Part shown: positions 7,867 to 16,291 of the stretch, one piece after another | How positions within the stretch are numbered: position 1 is the first letter of the stretch | Layout of the letters: the number at the start of each line of letters is the position of its first letter | From: Mycobacteriales bacterium | GTDB taxonomy: Bacteria > Actinomycetota > Actinomycetes > Mycobacteriales > QHCE01 | DNA length: 40,332 nucleotides | NCBI GenBank assembly: GCA_013362805.1 | Contig: JABFVL010000029.1 | Coordinates: 1-40,332 of the forward strand | Direction of reading: 5' to 3' | The notes under the pieces: generated by a model | Database searches by the model: none | Seen by the model: the letters and a program-made list of their open reading frames with translations, nothing else | What the model was told of the DNA's origin: nothing | Made by a program: the position numbers and the translations under genes

Positions 7867-8732
7867 GACACAACGTCTTTACGGGAAAACCGCCACCAGG
7901 CCAGGCTCGCGAACAGGGTGGAATACACCAGAACCGAAATCGCGCCACGCACCATGTCATCACTGTTGACTGGGTCAGACAACAAACCCAGCCAAGCGGA
8001 TGCGTAATGCGTGGGCAACACATTACGCAGGGAGCCAAGTGCCGTGACCTGGTCCAAGATCGCTGACAAGATTTGGAGCAACACGGCGCCACCCACCGCG
8101 CCCAATGGCGCGTCAGTGGACACCGACAGCAAGAAAGCCAACAGGCCCACCGGCAGCATGGCCAGGGCCAAGTAGCCAACCACCCCAGCGAGCCGCCACA
8201 AGCCTGTGCTCATCGACAGGTCACCGCCCAGTGGCAACGACAAGTCCGACCAACCAAACACGATCCAGCCCGTCAGCAAGCCCGACCCAGTGAGCACCAC
8301 AAACGCGAGCCCGCAATACGACAAGGCAACCGCCAGCTTGATGCCCAAAAGGCGGCCTCGCGGCACCGGAATAGCGAGCAGATAACGCAACGAACCCCAG
8401 CTCGCCTCACTGGCCACCGCGTCACCACAAAACAGCGCGACGACAACGATAAGCAAGAACGACGAGGACACCAACAGCGCGAACAGAGTGAAGTTCAAGG
8501 CGCTACCAGTGGCGATGGCGGACAAACTCGTGAATGCGCCCTGCTCGTTTTCGCCCTCCGGGTCGCCGCCCACTTTGAAAGCGATCGCCAGCAGCACTGG
8601 CAAGAAGGCGAGCAGGCCCAGGGTCCACTGAGTACGACGCCGGGTCAACTGCCGCCGCGCCTCCGTCAAGTAGCCGAACGTGGCTCCCGGCTTGTAGCCA
8701 GGAGCCCGACCATCGGCATATGTCGTGGTCAT
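7863..8732 (-). CDS. ABC-2 type transporter permease
   Basis: The 289-residue protein is a membrane subunit with about six hydrophobic helices: one at 40-53, a pair at about 80-105 with CGDAVASEASWGSLRYLLAIPVPRG after it, and four more toward the C-terminus. The segment with SEASWGSLRYLLAIPVPR is typical of ABC-2 permeases that move lipids, drugs or polymers. Its ATG overlaps the stop of the upstream ATPase-fusion gene (ATGA), so both should be made together as one transporter. It converges on the cupin gene with overlapping stops. The cargo is unknown; the fused hydrolase partner may point to a peptide or ester. Confidence 0.85.
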   Translation of the reverse strand: MTTTYADGRAPGYKPGATFGYLTEARRQLTRRRTQWTLGLLAFLPVLLAIAFKVGGDPEGENEQGAFTSLSAIATGSALNFTLFALLVSSSFLLIVVVALFCGDAVASEASWGSLRYLLAIPVPRGRLLGIKLAVALSYCGLAFVVLTGSGLLTGWIVFGWSDLSLPLGGDLSMSTGLWRLAGVVGYLALAMLPVGLLAFLLSVSTDAPLGAVGGAVLLQILSAILDQVTALGSLRNVLPTHYASAWLGLLSDPVNSDDMVRGAISVLVYSTLFASLAWWRFSRKDVVS

Positions 8733-11269
8733 CGTGTTGCCTCTCGGGGATCAGCGTCCCGGCTTGACACTAGTTCCAGGAATGCGTCTTCGAGCCGTCG
8801 TGCGTCTTTCCCTTCGCCGACGATCTCCGCGACGGGACCGCTGGCCACCACTCGGCCACGGCTCACCACCACGGCATGTGTGCAGGTCTGCTCTACTTCG
8901 GCCAGCAAATGGCTCGAAACCAGCACCGCACGGCCGTCTTGGGCATAACGCTGCAATACTCGCCGCATCTGCGCGATCTGTGGCGGGTCGAGCCCGTCTG
9001 TTGGTTCGTCTAGCACGAGCAGGTCGGGCAGCCCGAGCATGGCTTGTGCGATCGCTAGCCGCTGCTTCATTCCGTGGCTGTAGGTGCGCATTTTTCGGGT
9101 GATGGCTTTACCAAGACCAGCGATCTCGATGACTTCATCGAATCGCGCATCGGCTTCGGGGCGGCCAGTTGATTCCCAGTACAGGCGCAGATTGTTGAGG
9201 CCGGACAGGTGTGGCAGGAACCCAGGGCCTTCCACCAAAGCCCCGAGCCGGGAGAGCACCGGCGCACCAGGAACTAGGTGGTGACCGAATACCAACACCT
9301 CGCCAGCGCTGGGCTGGGTGAGACCCATCAGAACTCGCAAAGAAGTGGTTTTACCGGCACCGTTGGGCCCGAGCAGCCCCACTACTTGACCTCGTTCCAC
9401 CTTGAACGACACTTCGGAAACGGCGACGAAACCGTTCGAATATTCCTTGCGGAGGCCATCCACAACCAGTGGGGTTTCGGCGTATTTCTCCACCACTGAT
9501 CGGTCCGCTTTGCGGTGGCGCCAGCGTGCGATCACGATGGCCGCGATGACGCCGAGCACAATGGTCGCGGCCAAGCCCGCCAAGATCCATCGCAGGTTCG
9601 ACGTGGTGGTGTTGATCGGCGAGCTATCTACTGTGGGGAGTTGCACCTCGTTTGCCGCGTCCACGGTGTACACAGCGGGTTCGACGGGACTGGCGTAGCC
9701 CTGGTCTGTGGTGGCGATGACGATGCGTACTTTTTCGCCGCGCTCGAACCGGCGGGTGATCCCGGGAAGCTGAACGGTGACTTCTTGCGCGTTCGCGATG
9801 TCGGTGGGCAGGTTTTGCAGACGTACAGGGGCAACTTGCCCGTTGGTGAGGCTGGCTCGCCCATCGGCGTCTACCGCATATATTTTCACGAACAACACGG
9901 CTTCACCTGAGGGCGAGGCCGCTTTGATACGTACCGTGGGTGAGCCCACCACATCGATAGCTTCGCTCAGCGCTTGGGAATCGAAGGTCGCGTGTTGCCC
10001 GGGCAGATCGAGGCTCACTTCAGCGAGCGCGGACAGGTCGCCGAGCTGACCGAGTCCTGGCAGAGCGGATATCGCCGCTGGGCTGCCGCCCGCCGGGTTG
10101 GCGATTTCTTGTGGGCTACCAGTAACGGCGACGGACCGCGGGGACGAACTCAGCCGGGGATAGCTCTCCACCTGGTAAGCGGTGCTGGAGATCCCTTGTC
10201 GACTTAGGTCGAGCCCGGTCATTCGGCTGTAGGTGAAGGTGTCTTTGGGTTCGGCGCCTTCATCGGCGACGTAGTACTTAAGCCAGTCGAGAGTGAGCTC
10301 TTGTATGCGTTCTTGATCGGCTTTTGGCCCTTCGCCGCCGTCATGCCCGCCGGAAAACCATGCCACCTTAACTGGGGTTCCATTGGCGGAGATCCCGATG
10401 GCGTTCGCGTTGGCTTCTGTGACGGGGAAAAGGGTGTCGGCAAGCCCTTGTACCAACAGCGTTGGCGCTTTCACTGTCGGCAGTACGCTCGCTGGGCTGA
10501 GCCGACGCAGTGTGGCGGCGGCCTCGGGGTTTCCTTCGCCATCGGTCGCGACTTTTTGGTAGAGCTCGCAGATGTTTGGGGCGAAGCGGCCACATTGCGG
10601 GTTACTGCCTGGAGTGTTCCCTCCGGCGAAGAAGATGCCAGCCCACATTCGTTTGAAGACGCCTTGCGCCGCCCCAGCGCCGGTCGCATTGGGCAATAGT
10701 GAATTGCCCAAGTCGTTGTAGGTGATTTGGGGAACAATGGCATCTACTCGTTGGTCAAGGCCGGCGAGCATGAGCGCGAGGGCACCGCCATACGATTCCC
10801 CGGCCGCGCCGACTTGTGGATCGTTTTCGGCGTCTTTGCGCACTTGAGGCTGAGTGGCAAGCCAGTCAAGAAGGCGTTGAGCGTCGCGCACTTCGTAGTC
10901 GGGATCGTTGAGATGGATCATGCCGCTGGAGCGGCCGAATCCACGGGCGGTCCACGTCAAGACAACGAATCCGTCTTTGGCTAGATCGCGTGCTTGAGCT
11001 CGCACGGTGTTTTTTGTACCCCCGAACCCATGGGCGAGCAGCACAGCTGGCGCTGGGTCATCGGTGTCGGGCAGGTAGAGACTCGTGTCGAGGCTGATGG
11101 GCTCGTCGCCGTTTGGCCCGGAGTTGACGGTGATCATGGCAGAACGCACGCGGTACCGCGGTTCTTCATCGAAAACGATCCAGGCGATCGTCGCGCAAAT
11201 CAGAACGACTACAGCGCCGAGTGCGAAGATACGCCAGCCGCGGAGAGCTTCCCGCAATCGTTGTGCCAC
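8729..11269 (-). CDS. Fusion: extracytoplasmic CocE/S15-type hydrolase plus ABC ATPase
   Basis: The 846-residue protein joins two usually separate proteins. Residues 14-33 are a membrane helix. Residues 45-335 form an alpha/beta hydrolase of the CocE/X-Pro-dipeptidyl-peptidase (S15) type with GESYGG (Ser159), Asp278 in QGLADTLFP and His309 in SGGHDGG. Residues 370-545 form the jelly-roll domain usual in that family. A second helix at 561-581 returns the chain to the cytoplasm. Residues 600-820 form an ABC ATPase with Walker A GPNGAGKTT (634-642), signature YSHGMKQR (730-737) and Walker B LLVLDEPT. The topology places the hydrolase outside and the ATPase inside. The permease gene follows with a 4-base overlap. 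Substrate processing may be tied to transport. Confidence 0.9.
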   Translation of the reverse strand: MAQRLREALRGWRIFALGAVVVLICATIAWIVFDEEPRYRVRSAMITVNSGPNGDEPISLDTSLYLPDTDDPAPAVLLAHGFGGTKNTVRAQARDLAKDGFVVLTWTARGFGRSSGMIHLNDPDYEVRDAQRLLDWLATQPQVRKDAENDPQVGAAGESYGGALALMLAGLDQRVDAIVPQITYNDLGNSLLPNATGAGAAQGVFKRMWAGIFFAGGNTPGSNPQCGRFAPNICELYQKVATDGEGNPEAAATLRRLSPASVLPTVKAPTLLVQGLADTLFPVTEANANAIGISANGTPVKVAWFSGGHDGGEGPKADQERIQELTLDWLKYYVADEGAEPKDTFTYSRMTGLDLSRQGISSTAYQVESYPRLSSSPRSVAVTGSPQEIANPAGGSPAAISALPGLGQLGDLSALAEVSLDLPGQHATFDSQALSEAIDVVGSPTVRIKAASPSGEAVLFVKIYAVDADGRASLTNGQVAPVRLQNLPTDIANAQEVTVQLPGITRRFERGEKVRIVIATTDQGYASPVEPAVYTVDAANEVQLPTVDSSPINTTTSNLRWILAGLAATIVLGVIAAIVIARWRHRKADRSVVEKYAETPLVVDGLRKEYSNGFVAVSEVSFKVERGQVVGLLGPNGAGKTTSLRVLMGLTQPSAGEVLVFGHHLVPGAPVLSRLGALVEGPGFLPHLSGLNNLRLYWESTGRPEADARFDEVIEIAGLGKAITRKMRTYSHGMKQRLAIAQAMLGLPDLLVLDEPTDGLDPPQIAQMRRVLQRYAQDGRAVLVSSHLLAEVEQTCTHAVVVSRGRVVASGPVAEIVGEGKDARRLEDAFLELVSSRDADPREATR

Positions 11270-11428
11270 ACGAGCACACTACGGGCTGAGCCATGCGCCG
11301 CTTTGGGCACCATCACCGGGAACCGTTTATCAAACACATAGCGCGAGACTTGTACTACGCATTTGTGCTGCTTGGGGGGCGGGTCAGGTGTTCGTCACCT
11401 TCGGGGTACTGTCTTGGCTTCACTTCGC

Positions 11429-11457
11429 TTGTCGCAATTAGCTAACACGGGTAACGT
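11429..11457 (+). promoter_or_regulatory. Candidate promoter for the MHYT-peptidase pair
   Basis: TTGTCG (11429-11434) and TAACGT (11452-11457) are 17 bases apart and resemble a vegetative actinobacterial promoter. The inverted repeat at 11470-11488 would sit at the start of the transcript. No mapped start supports this. Confidence 0.35.
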
Positions 11458-11469
11458 CATCCAGCGCGC

Positions 11470-11488
11470 ATAATGCGCGACGCATTAT
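11470..11488. promoter_or_regulatory. Inverted repeat upstream of MHYT gene
   Basis: ATAATGCG (11470-11477) and CGCATTAT (11481-11488) are perfectly complementary around CGA. The position, just downstream of a candidate promoter and 32 bases before the MHYT start, is classic for a repressor operator. Confidence 0.45.
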
Positions 11489-11520
11489 TTGTCGCATGTG
11501 GAGCAGCTGAAGGGTAAAAC

Positions 11521-12369
11521 ATGTCAGAGATCGACCACTTTGCCTACGGATTCATCACCCCGGGCATGGCATATTTCATGTCCGTCGTCGGCTCCACACT
11601 CGGCCTCATCTCCGTCAGACGTGCCCGCGCGAGCAGCGGCGGATGGCCTCGAGCCCGCTGGCTCATTCTCGCCGCGACAACCATCGGCGGCTCAGGCATC
11701 TGGCTCATGCACTTCTTAGGCATGATCGGATTCAGCGTCAAAAACGTCGAAATTCGATATGACCTACCCATCACCGTCGCCTCAGCCGTCATCGCCATCG
11801 TTGTCGTCGGTTTCGGGCTCTTCATCGTGTGCCACGGCGAACGCTCCTGGGGACGACTTCTGCTAGCCGGCTTCCTCGGCGGGCTCGGCATCGCCGGCAT
11901 GCACTACACCGGCATGGCCGCGATGGAACTCTCCGGAAAAGTCGAATACAACATCGCGATCGTCGCCGCCTCAGTGCTCGTCGCGATCATCGCCGTCACC
12001 GCGGCTCTATGGTTCGCCCTCACCGTCGATGGTTGGATCGCCACTGTCGGCGCCGCACTGATCATGGGCATCGCCGTCGCGGGCATGCACTACACAGCGA
12101 TGGCATCGGTCAGTGTGACGGCGCACCAGCAACACAACGTGCCCGGAACACCGCTCATCAACATCCTGCTTCCCGTCTTCCTCGCCGCTTGTGTCGTGCT
12201 GATCGTGCCGCTCTGCGTGTTCCTTGCCCTGGACACCGAAGAAGAGGCACATCACCGTCGCCGCGATGTCCTGCGCAACGACACGCACGTGCCCACTCCC
12301 CGTGAACCGGCGTGGCCAGAACGGGAAGAGCCCAGCTCAAACCAGGCATCGGTTACCGTGGGGCAGTGA
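11521..12369 (+). CDS. MHYT-domain integral membrane sensor protein
   Basis: The 282-residue protein has about seven membrane helices and three MHYT-type motifs: MHFLGM near residue 63, MHYTGMAAM near 128 and MHYTAMASV near 190. In this family the Met/His clusters are proposed to bind copper and sense oxygen, CO or NO. Many relatives carry GGDEF/EAL output domains. Here the C-terminus is only a short charged tail (DTEEEAHHRRR onward), so any signal must pass to a partner. GAAGGG precedes the ATG at a good distance. The stop codon overlaps the GTG start of an S9 peptidase gene, implying co-translation. Confidence 0.9.
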   Translation: MSEIDHFAYGFITPGMAYFMSVVGSTLGLISVRRARASSGGWPRARWLILAATTIGGSGIWLMHFLGMIGFSVKNVEIRYDLPITVASAVIAIVVVGFGLFIVCHGERSWGRLLLAGFLGGLGIAGMHYTGMAAMELSGKVEYNIAIVAASVLVAIIAVTAALWFALTVDGWIATVGAALIMGIAVAGMHYTAMASVSVTAHQQHNVPGTPLINILLPVFLAACVVLIVPLCVFLALDTEEEAHHRRRDVLRNDTHVPTPREPAWPEREEPSSNQASVTVGQ

Positions 12370-14132
12370 CCGAAATTCCGCTCTGGCAACAACGATTCCT
12401 CGCCACCCGCATCCAGCTCCCCCAGTTCGCCCGCTACGCCGAACAGCGGGCCCTGTATCGGAGCAACGCCACCGGTGTTGAAGAGATATATCTGTGGGAC
12501 CGGTCCACCGACACCCACCGACAAGCGACCAACCGCAAAAATGGAACGCGTTCCGCGCTTATCGCCCCGGACGGCGAACACTTTTGGTGGTTTAACGACA
12601 CCGACGGCGACGAACATGGCCACTGGATGCGGCAACACTTCGCGAGTGGACAAGCCAACAAAGCGCTCGCCGATGTGCCAGACGGATATAGCGCCGGCCT
12701 TGCCCTAGGGCGCGAACTTGTAGTCGTCGGCGTGAGCAATGACGACGGCAGCACGCTATATGCGCAAGTAAACGGCAAAGCCCACCAGATCTACCAGCAC
12801 GAACAAGATGCGGGCGTCGGCGATGTATCTTCCGATGACACGTTGATCGCCATCTCTCACTCAGAACACGGCGACTCGCTGCACCCCGACCTGCGGGTAT
12901 TGCGAGCCGACGGCTCAACAGTCGCCGAGTTGTCCGATGGCCCCGGCAAAGAGCTCTACCCGGCGGAGTTCTCTCCGCTGCTCAACGATCATCGCCTACT
13001 GGTCAATCACGAACGGGCCGGCCGCACGGAACTTCTATTGTGGGATCCCCTCTCTAAGGATGTGCGAGAACTCCACATCGATCTTCCCGGAGAAATCAGC
13101 GGCACCTGGTATCCCGACGCGTCCGCGTTGTTGGTGATAGCGCACCACAATGCACGCTCCACAATGCACCGATATGACCTCGCCGATGAAACGCTTACCA
13201 GCATCGACACATACCCCGGCATCATCGAGGATGCTCACGTGTCGCCCTCGGGCGCTGTGCACTACCAGTGGTCTAATGCCGAGAAGCCAAACCAGATCCT
13301 CGAACTCGGCACCGGCATTCTGCTGAAACCAACGGGCAACATCGCGCCAGGGTCCGCACCGATAGAGGACCATTGGGTGCCAGGACCAGGCGGCGATATT
13401 CATGTGCTTGCCGCCGCTCCTGGCCCTGGAACTTGGCCAACGATCTTCTCCGTGCATGGCGGTCCGCACGCCGCCGATGAGGACGCCTTCGATGCATGGC
13501 GCGCCGCCTATCTAGACAGTGGCTACGCCGTTATCCAGGTCAACTATCGAGGTTCAACCGGCTATGGCAGCGCCTGGCGAGATGCCATCATTGGCAAACC
13601 AGGGCACACCGAACTAGCGGACATCGCCGCGGTGCACCAGTGGGCAGTAGACCGCGGCCTAGCTGATCCACAGCGCTGTGTCATTTCGGGCTATTCCTGG
13701 GGTGGCTACCTCACTCTTCTAGGTCTTGGCACTCAACCCGAGCGTTGGGCGGCGGGTGTTGCCGGCGTGCCCGTAGCTGATTATCTGGCCGCGTATGAAG
13801 ATGAGATGGAAGCCCTCAAAGCGATGGATCGCGTGCTTTTTGGCGGTGCTCCTCATGAAAACCCAGAGCCGTGGCTGCATGCTTCACCCATCGAATACGT
13901 CACTAACGTCAAAGCGCCGGTATTGATTTTGGCGGGCGCGAACGATTCGAGGTGTCCGCTGCGGCAGATCGAAAATTATGTGAGTCGGCTTGAGGAGCTA
14001 AACAAGCCTCACGAAGTTTTTCGATTCGATGCCGGACACGGTTCGCTGGTCACAGCCGACCGGATCCGCATGGTCCAGGCGGAACTTGATTTCTTGGCTA
14101 AACATGTGGCGCCGAGGTCTGTGATCGGTTAG
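12366..14132 (+). CDS. Prolyl oligopeptidase-family (S9) serine peptidase
   Basis: The 588-residue protein has an N-terminal beta-propeller-like half (residues 30-330) and a C-terminal alpha/beta hydrolase. The triad is Ser444 in GYSWGG, Asp527 in GANDSRCP and His558 in DAGHGS. PTIFSVHGGPHAADEDAFD and VNYRGSTGYG are typical of S9 acyl-aminoacyl or dipeptidyl peptidases. There is no signal peptide, so it is probably cytoplasmic and degrades short peptides. The GTG at 12366 overlaps the MHYT stop (GTGA) and matches the usual family N-terminus; a GTG at 12312 would overlap that gene by 58 bases and is less likely. The product converges with the DUF1152 gene after a gap of 4 bases. Confidence 0.88.
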   Translation: MTEIPLWQQRFLATRIQLPQFARYAEQRALYRSNATGVEEIYLWDRSTDTHRQATNRKNGTRSALIAPDGEHFWWFNDTDGDEHGHWMRQHFASGQANKALADVPDGYSAGLALGRELVVVGVSNDDGSTLYAQVNGKAHQIYQHEQDAGVGDVSSDDTLIAISHSEHGDSLHPDLRVLRADGSTVAELSDGPGKELYPAEFSPLLNDHRLLVNHERAGRTELLLWDPLSKDVRELHIDLPGEISGTWYPDASALLVIAHHNARSTMHRYDLADETLTSIDTYPGIIEDAHVSPSGAVHYQWSNAEKPNQILELGTGILLKPTGNIAPGSAPIEDHWVPGPGGDIHVLAAAPGPGTWPTIFSVHGGPHAADEDAFDAWRAAYLDSGYAVIQVNYRGSTGYGSAWRDAIIGKPGHTELADIAAVHQWAVDRGLADPQRCVISGYSWGGYLTLLGLGTQPERWAAGVAGVPVADYLAAYEDEMEALKAMDRVLFGGAPHENPEPWLHASPIEYVTNVKAPVLILAGANDSRCPLRQIENYVSRLEELNKPHEVFRFDAGHGSLVTADRIRMVQAELDFLAKHVAPRSVIG

Positions 14133-14136
14133 TGCC

Positions 14137-15222
14137 TCACACCCGCGTACGGACCAGTGAGGGGGGCAATATTCGAGATTGGAGGAAGTCTGCCAGTTTG
14201 CCGCGAGCGCCGCTATCTTTACACCCTGTTGCCTCGCTGAGCCGTCTTAAGGTTACAAAGTCTGCTCCACGGTCTCGCGCGTCTCGAAGAAGCTCATTGA
14301 TATCGACAGAGTGCCGACCCTTGAAGGTCTGTGGTCTGTCCGACCCCAACATTGCCGCTGCCTTCTGCCGCTCATATTCGAGGTCGTTGATCCCAGTATG
14401 CGTAGCGACAAGATCCTCTACCTGACCGAGTGACGTTGTACCGATTAGATGCCGCCCAGGGCTGATTTCGAGCAAGGACGCCGCGTCGAATGCGTAAGCG
14501 GTCGCCGCCCGCGAGTTCAGTTCGACGAGCAACCCGGCGTCACGTACTTCGACTTTTCCAGTGACACCATTCGCGGCTGCCGCCAACATGCCAGATGCTT
14601 CAGAAGGGTGCCATGAGAATACGTCTTGGATCTCTTCGAATTGGCTGTTCAGTGTTGCTAGGGTTGTCGCACGCAATTCTTCCAATCTTCGCGACACCAG
14701 CTCGGGAGAGAGTTCACCGTCAAGTCCAATTCCAGTAACGAGCACTCGAGTGGGAATTCGCGTCGTTGAGCTGGCAGCGAGGGTCATTAGATCAGCGGTC
14801 GGGCTACGTAAGCCAATATCTGGGCCGAGAGCAAGTATGTCGCCCCCGACGTCAACAATGAGAAGTTCGGTGGCACCAATATGTTCGGCGATGGCGGTAA
14901 TTTGCATGCCGAGCCCATCTACCCCGTTGTGCGGGTCAAGAAGATAGAGGTCAGCTCTCAGCGCGCCTGCAAGGCGTGGCAAAGATGACCCCGCTCGTTC
15001 TATCGGCTTACTAGCTGGGGTGACCTGGTAGACACTGGCGCGCGGTGATCTAAGACCGTCGAAGTCTTTGATGCTTCGTGGCCCGGGAAGTGGATCAATG
15101 ATGAGGCGGTCCCACGACAGCGTGGCGATTGAGGGTGCCGCGCCGGGGTTGATGAGCTCGCCTATTGCCCGGCTGGCAATGGCGTCGCCGCCGCCACCAG
15201 CTGCAATGTACAGGACCGTCAT
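14137..15222 (-). CDS. DUF1152 family protein
   Basis: The 361-residue protein matches my memory of DUF1152: an N-terminal LYIAAGGGGDAIAS glycine-rich loop and the central VDVGGDILALGPDIGLRSPTAD motif (about residues 123-145). It also has repeated strands with DPHNGVDGLGMQI. The fold suggests a nucleotide- or metabolite-binding enzyme, but no reaction is established to my knowledge. No signal peptide or membrane helix is seen. It is divergent from a GntR/UTRA regulator gene with only 79 bases between, which suggests that the regulator controls it. It converges on the S9 peptidase gene. Confidence 0.8.
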   Translation of the reverse strand: MTVLYIAAGGGGDAIASRAIGELINPGAAPSIATLSWDRLIIDPLPGPRSIKDFDGLRSPRASVYQVTPASKPIERAGSSLPRLAGALRADLYLLDPHNGVDGLGMQITAIAEHIGATELLIVDVGGDILALGPDIGLRSPTADLMTLAASSTTRIPTRVLVTGIGLDGELSPELVSRRLEELRATTLATLNSQFEEIQDVFSWHPSEASGMLAAAANGVTGKVEVRDAGLLVELNSRAATAYAFDAASLLEISPGRHLIGTTSLGQVEDLVATHTGINDLEYERQKAAAMLGSDRPQTFKGRHSVDINELLRDARDRGADFVTLRRLSEATGCKDSGARGKLADFLQSRILPPSLVRTRV

Positions 15223-15260
15223 GCAGCGACTCTACTTCGGATTGTGCTGTTCCCCGACTA

Positions 15261-15272
15261 CACTGGCTAGTG
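15261..15272. promoter_or_regulatory. Candidate GntR operator between DUF1152 and gntR-like gene
   Basis: CACTGGCTAGTG is an imperfect inverted repeat (CACT..GC..AGTG) in the short divergent spacer. It shares the AGTGG half-site with the palindrome after the same regulator gene at 16081-16096. Autoregulation plus control of the DUF1152 gene is plausible. Confidence 0.35.
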
Positions 15273-15301
15273 GCCCGGCCCACTTAGATGAGCGAGATCC
15301 C

Positions 15302-16048
15302 ATGCCCGAAATCCAAAGTGTTCCCCCTAAATATCGTCAGATCGCCGATGAGATGCGTGATCAGATATTGCGCGGCGATCTACGGCCCGGTGACGCGGTT
15401 CCTTCAGAACGCCGCCTTGTCAGTCTCTGGGGTGTGTCTCGTGCCACCGCAACTAAGGCGCTCGAAGCCCTGCGCTTAGAAGGCCTTGTCGAATCTGTCC
15501 AGGGATCTGGAACGCGGGTAAAGGCACAGGATGCGGCACCGCGAGCGCGAGAACGCTACCGCCGTGCGGCTACTGACGGCACTATGTATTCAGAGGCCGA
15601 CCACGTCGTATTCGATGTGCCAGAGGTGGTGGAAGCTCCGGTTCACGTCGCTGAGGCGCTTAGGCTAAGCAAGGGTTCGCCCGTGATTAAGCGGAGGCGA
15701 ACGATCACAAATGATGCTGTCGGATCCGTAGAGCTGTCAGTGTCATGGTTTGATGCGAGGCTTGGCGACATTGCTCCTCGCCTGCTCGAGGCAGAGCGCA
15801 TTCAAGGCGGCACAGCCGATTACGTAGGTTCAATCACCAAAGTCGTTCCCGCCCGCTGCACAGATCGCGTTGCGGCAAGGCTGGGAACCAGTGAGGAATT
15901 GCGACTACTGGGCCTTCAGGCACCCGCGGCGGTACTGATCTGCTGCTCTACCGTTTTCGACGAGAATGACGTGCCGATCCAATATGACGACGCTATATAC
16001 CCGCCCGACCTGTGGGCATTCGCGCAAACATACGCAATCGGCCGGTAA
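15302..16048 (+). CDS. GntR/HutC-family regulator with UTRA domain
   Basis: The 248-residue product has an N-terminal winged helix-turn-helix (residues 8-75: PPKYRQIADEMRDQILRGDL, then AVPSERRLVSLWGVSRATATKALEALRLEGLV, then the wing VQGSGTRV). It is followed by a UTRA ligand-binding domain (about 95-245, with INRRRxI-like KRRRTI and LSVSWF). HutC-type repressors bind small sugars, amino acids or nucleotides and leave DNA when bound. The ATG at 15302 gives the normal N-terminus; the frame stays open upstream into the divergent gene but that part is not protein-like. Its likely targets are itself and the divergent DUF1152 gene. Confidence 0.88.
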   Translation: MPEIQSVPPKYRQIADEMRDQILRGDLRPGDAVPSERRLVSLWGVSRATATKALEALRLEGLVESVQGSGTRVKAQDAAPRARERYRRAATDGTMYSEADHVVFDVPEVVEAPVHVAEALRLSKGSPVIKRRRTITNDAVGSVELSVSWFDARLGDIAPRLLEAERIQGGTADYVGSITKVVPARCTDRVAARLGTSEELRLLGLQAPAAVLICCSTVFDENDVPIQYDDAIYPPDLWAFAQTYAIGR

Positions 16049-16080
16049 AGCTGGAGGTCGCCGCAAAGCCGCTTGCCCAA

Positions 16081-16106
16081 AGTGGACCGGTCCACTAAAG
16101 TGGACT
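16081..16106. promoter_or_regulatory. HutC/DasR-like operator: 16-bp palindrome plus half-site
   Basis: AGTGGACCGGTCCACT (16081-16096) is a perfect palindrome followed 2 bases later by a further AGTGGACT (16099-16106). Its AGTGG...CCACT outer arms match the layout of HutC-subfamily operators such as DasR sites, as I recall them. It lies between the first GntR gene and the cysteine-rich gene, so it may control the latter. Confidence 0.5.
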
Positions 16107-16223
16107 AGGGCGGCAATCCTTTTTGGGGTTTGCCTCCGCCGTTTAGCCTGCTCGCGCATCAAGTCGAGGACGGGAACTGCTCCTCGGAAGTGAGTTAACA
16201 CATTTGACGCTATGAAATTGAAA

Positions 16224-16256
16224 GCCCCGGCGCGAGCGCCAACTCAACACCGGGGC
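16224..16256 (+). other. GC-rich hairpin in leader of cysteine-rich gene
   Basis: GCCCCGG (16224-16230) pairs with CCGGGGC (16250-16256) around a 19-base loop that contains a smaller CGC/GCG pair. There is no T tract. It could end transcription of the GntR gene, or act in the leader 36 bases before the next start. Confidence 0.4.
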
Positions 16257-16291
16257 GAATACATCGGCTCTATCCATTAAAGGACGATGCA

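Noticed and set aside
8073..8948. Plus-strand open frame of 291 codons
   Set aside because: It is antisense to the ABC permease and the fused ATPase; its Gln/Arg/His-rich composition is the shadow of GC-rich coding on the other strand.
12312..12365. Longer N-terminus for the S9 peptidase
   Set aside because: It would overlap the MHYT gene by 58 bases; the GTG at 12366 gives the usual coupled overlap and family start.
15068..15301. N-terminal extension of the first GntR regulator
   Set aside because: It lies antisense to the start of the DUF1152 gene and is not domain-like; the regulator begins normally at 15302.
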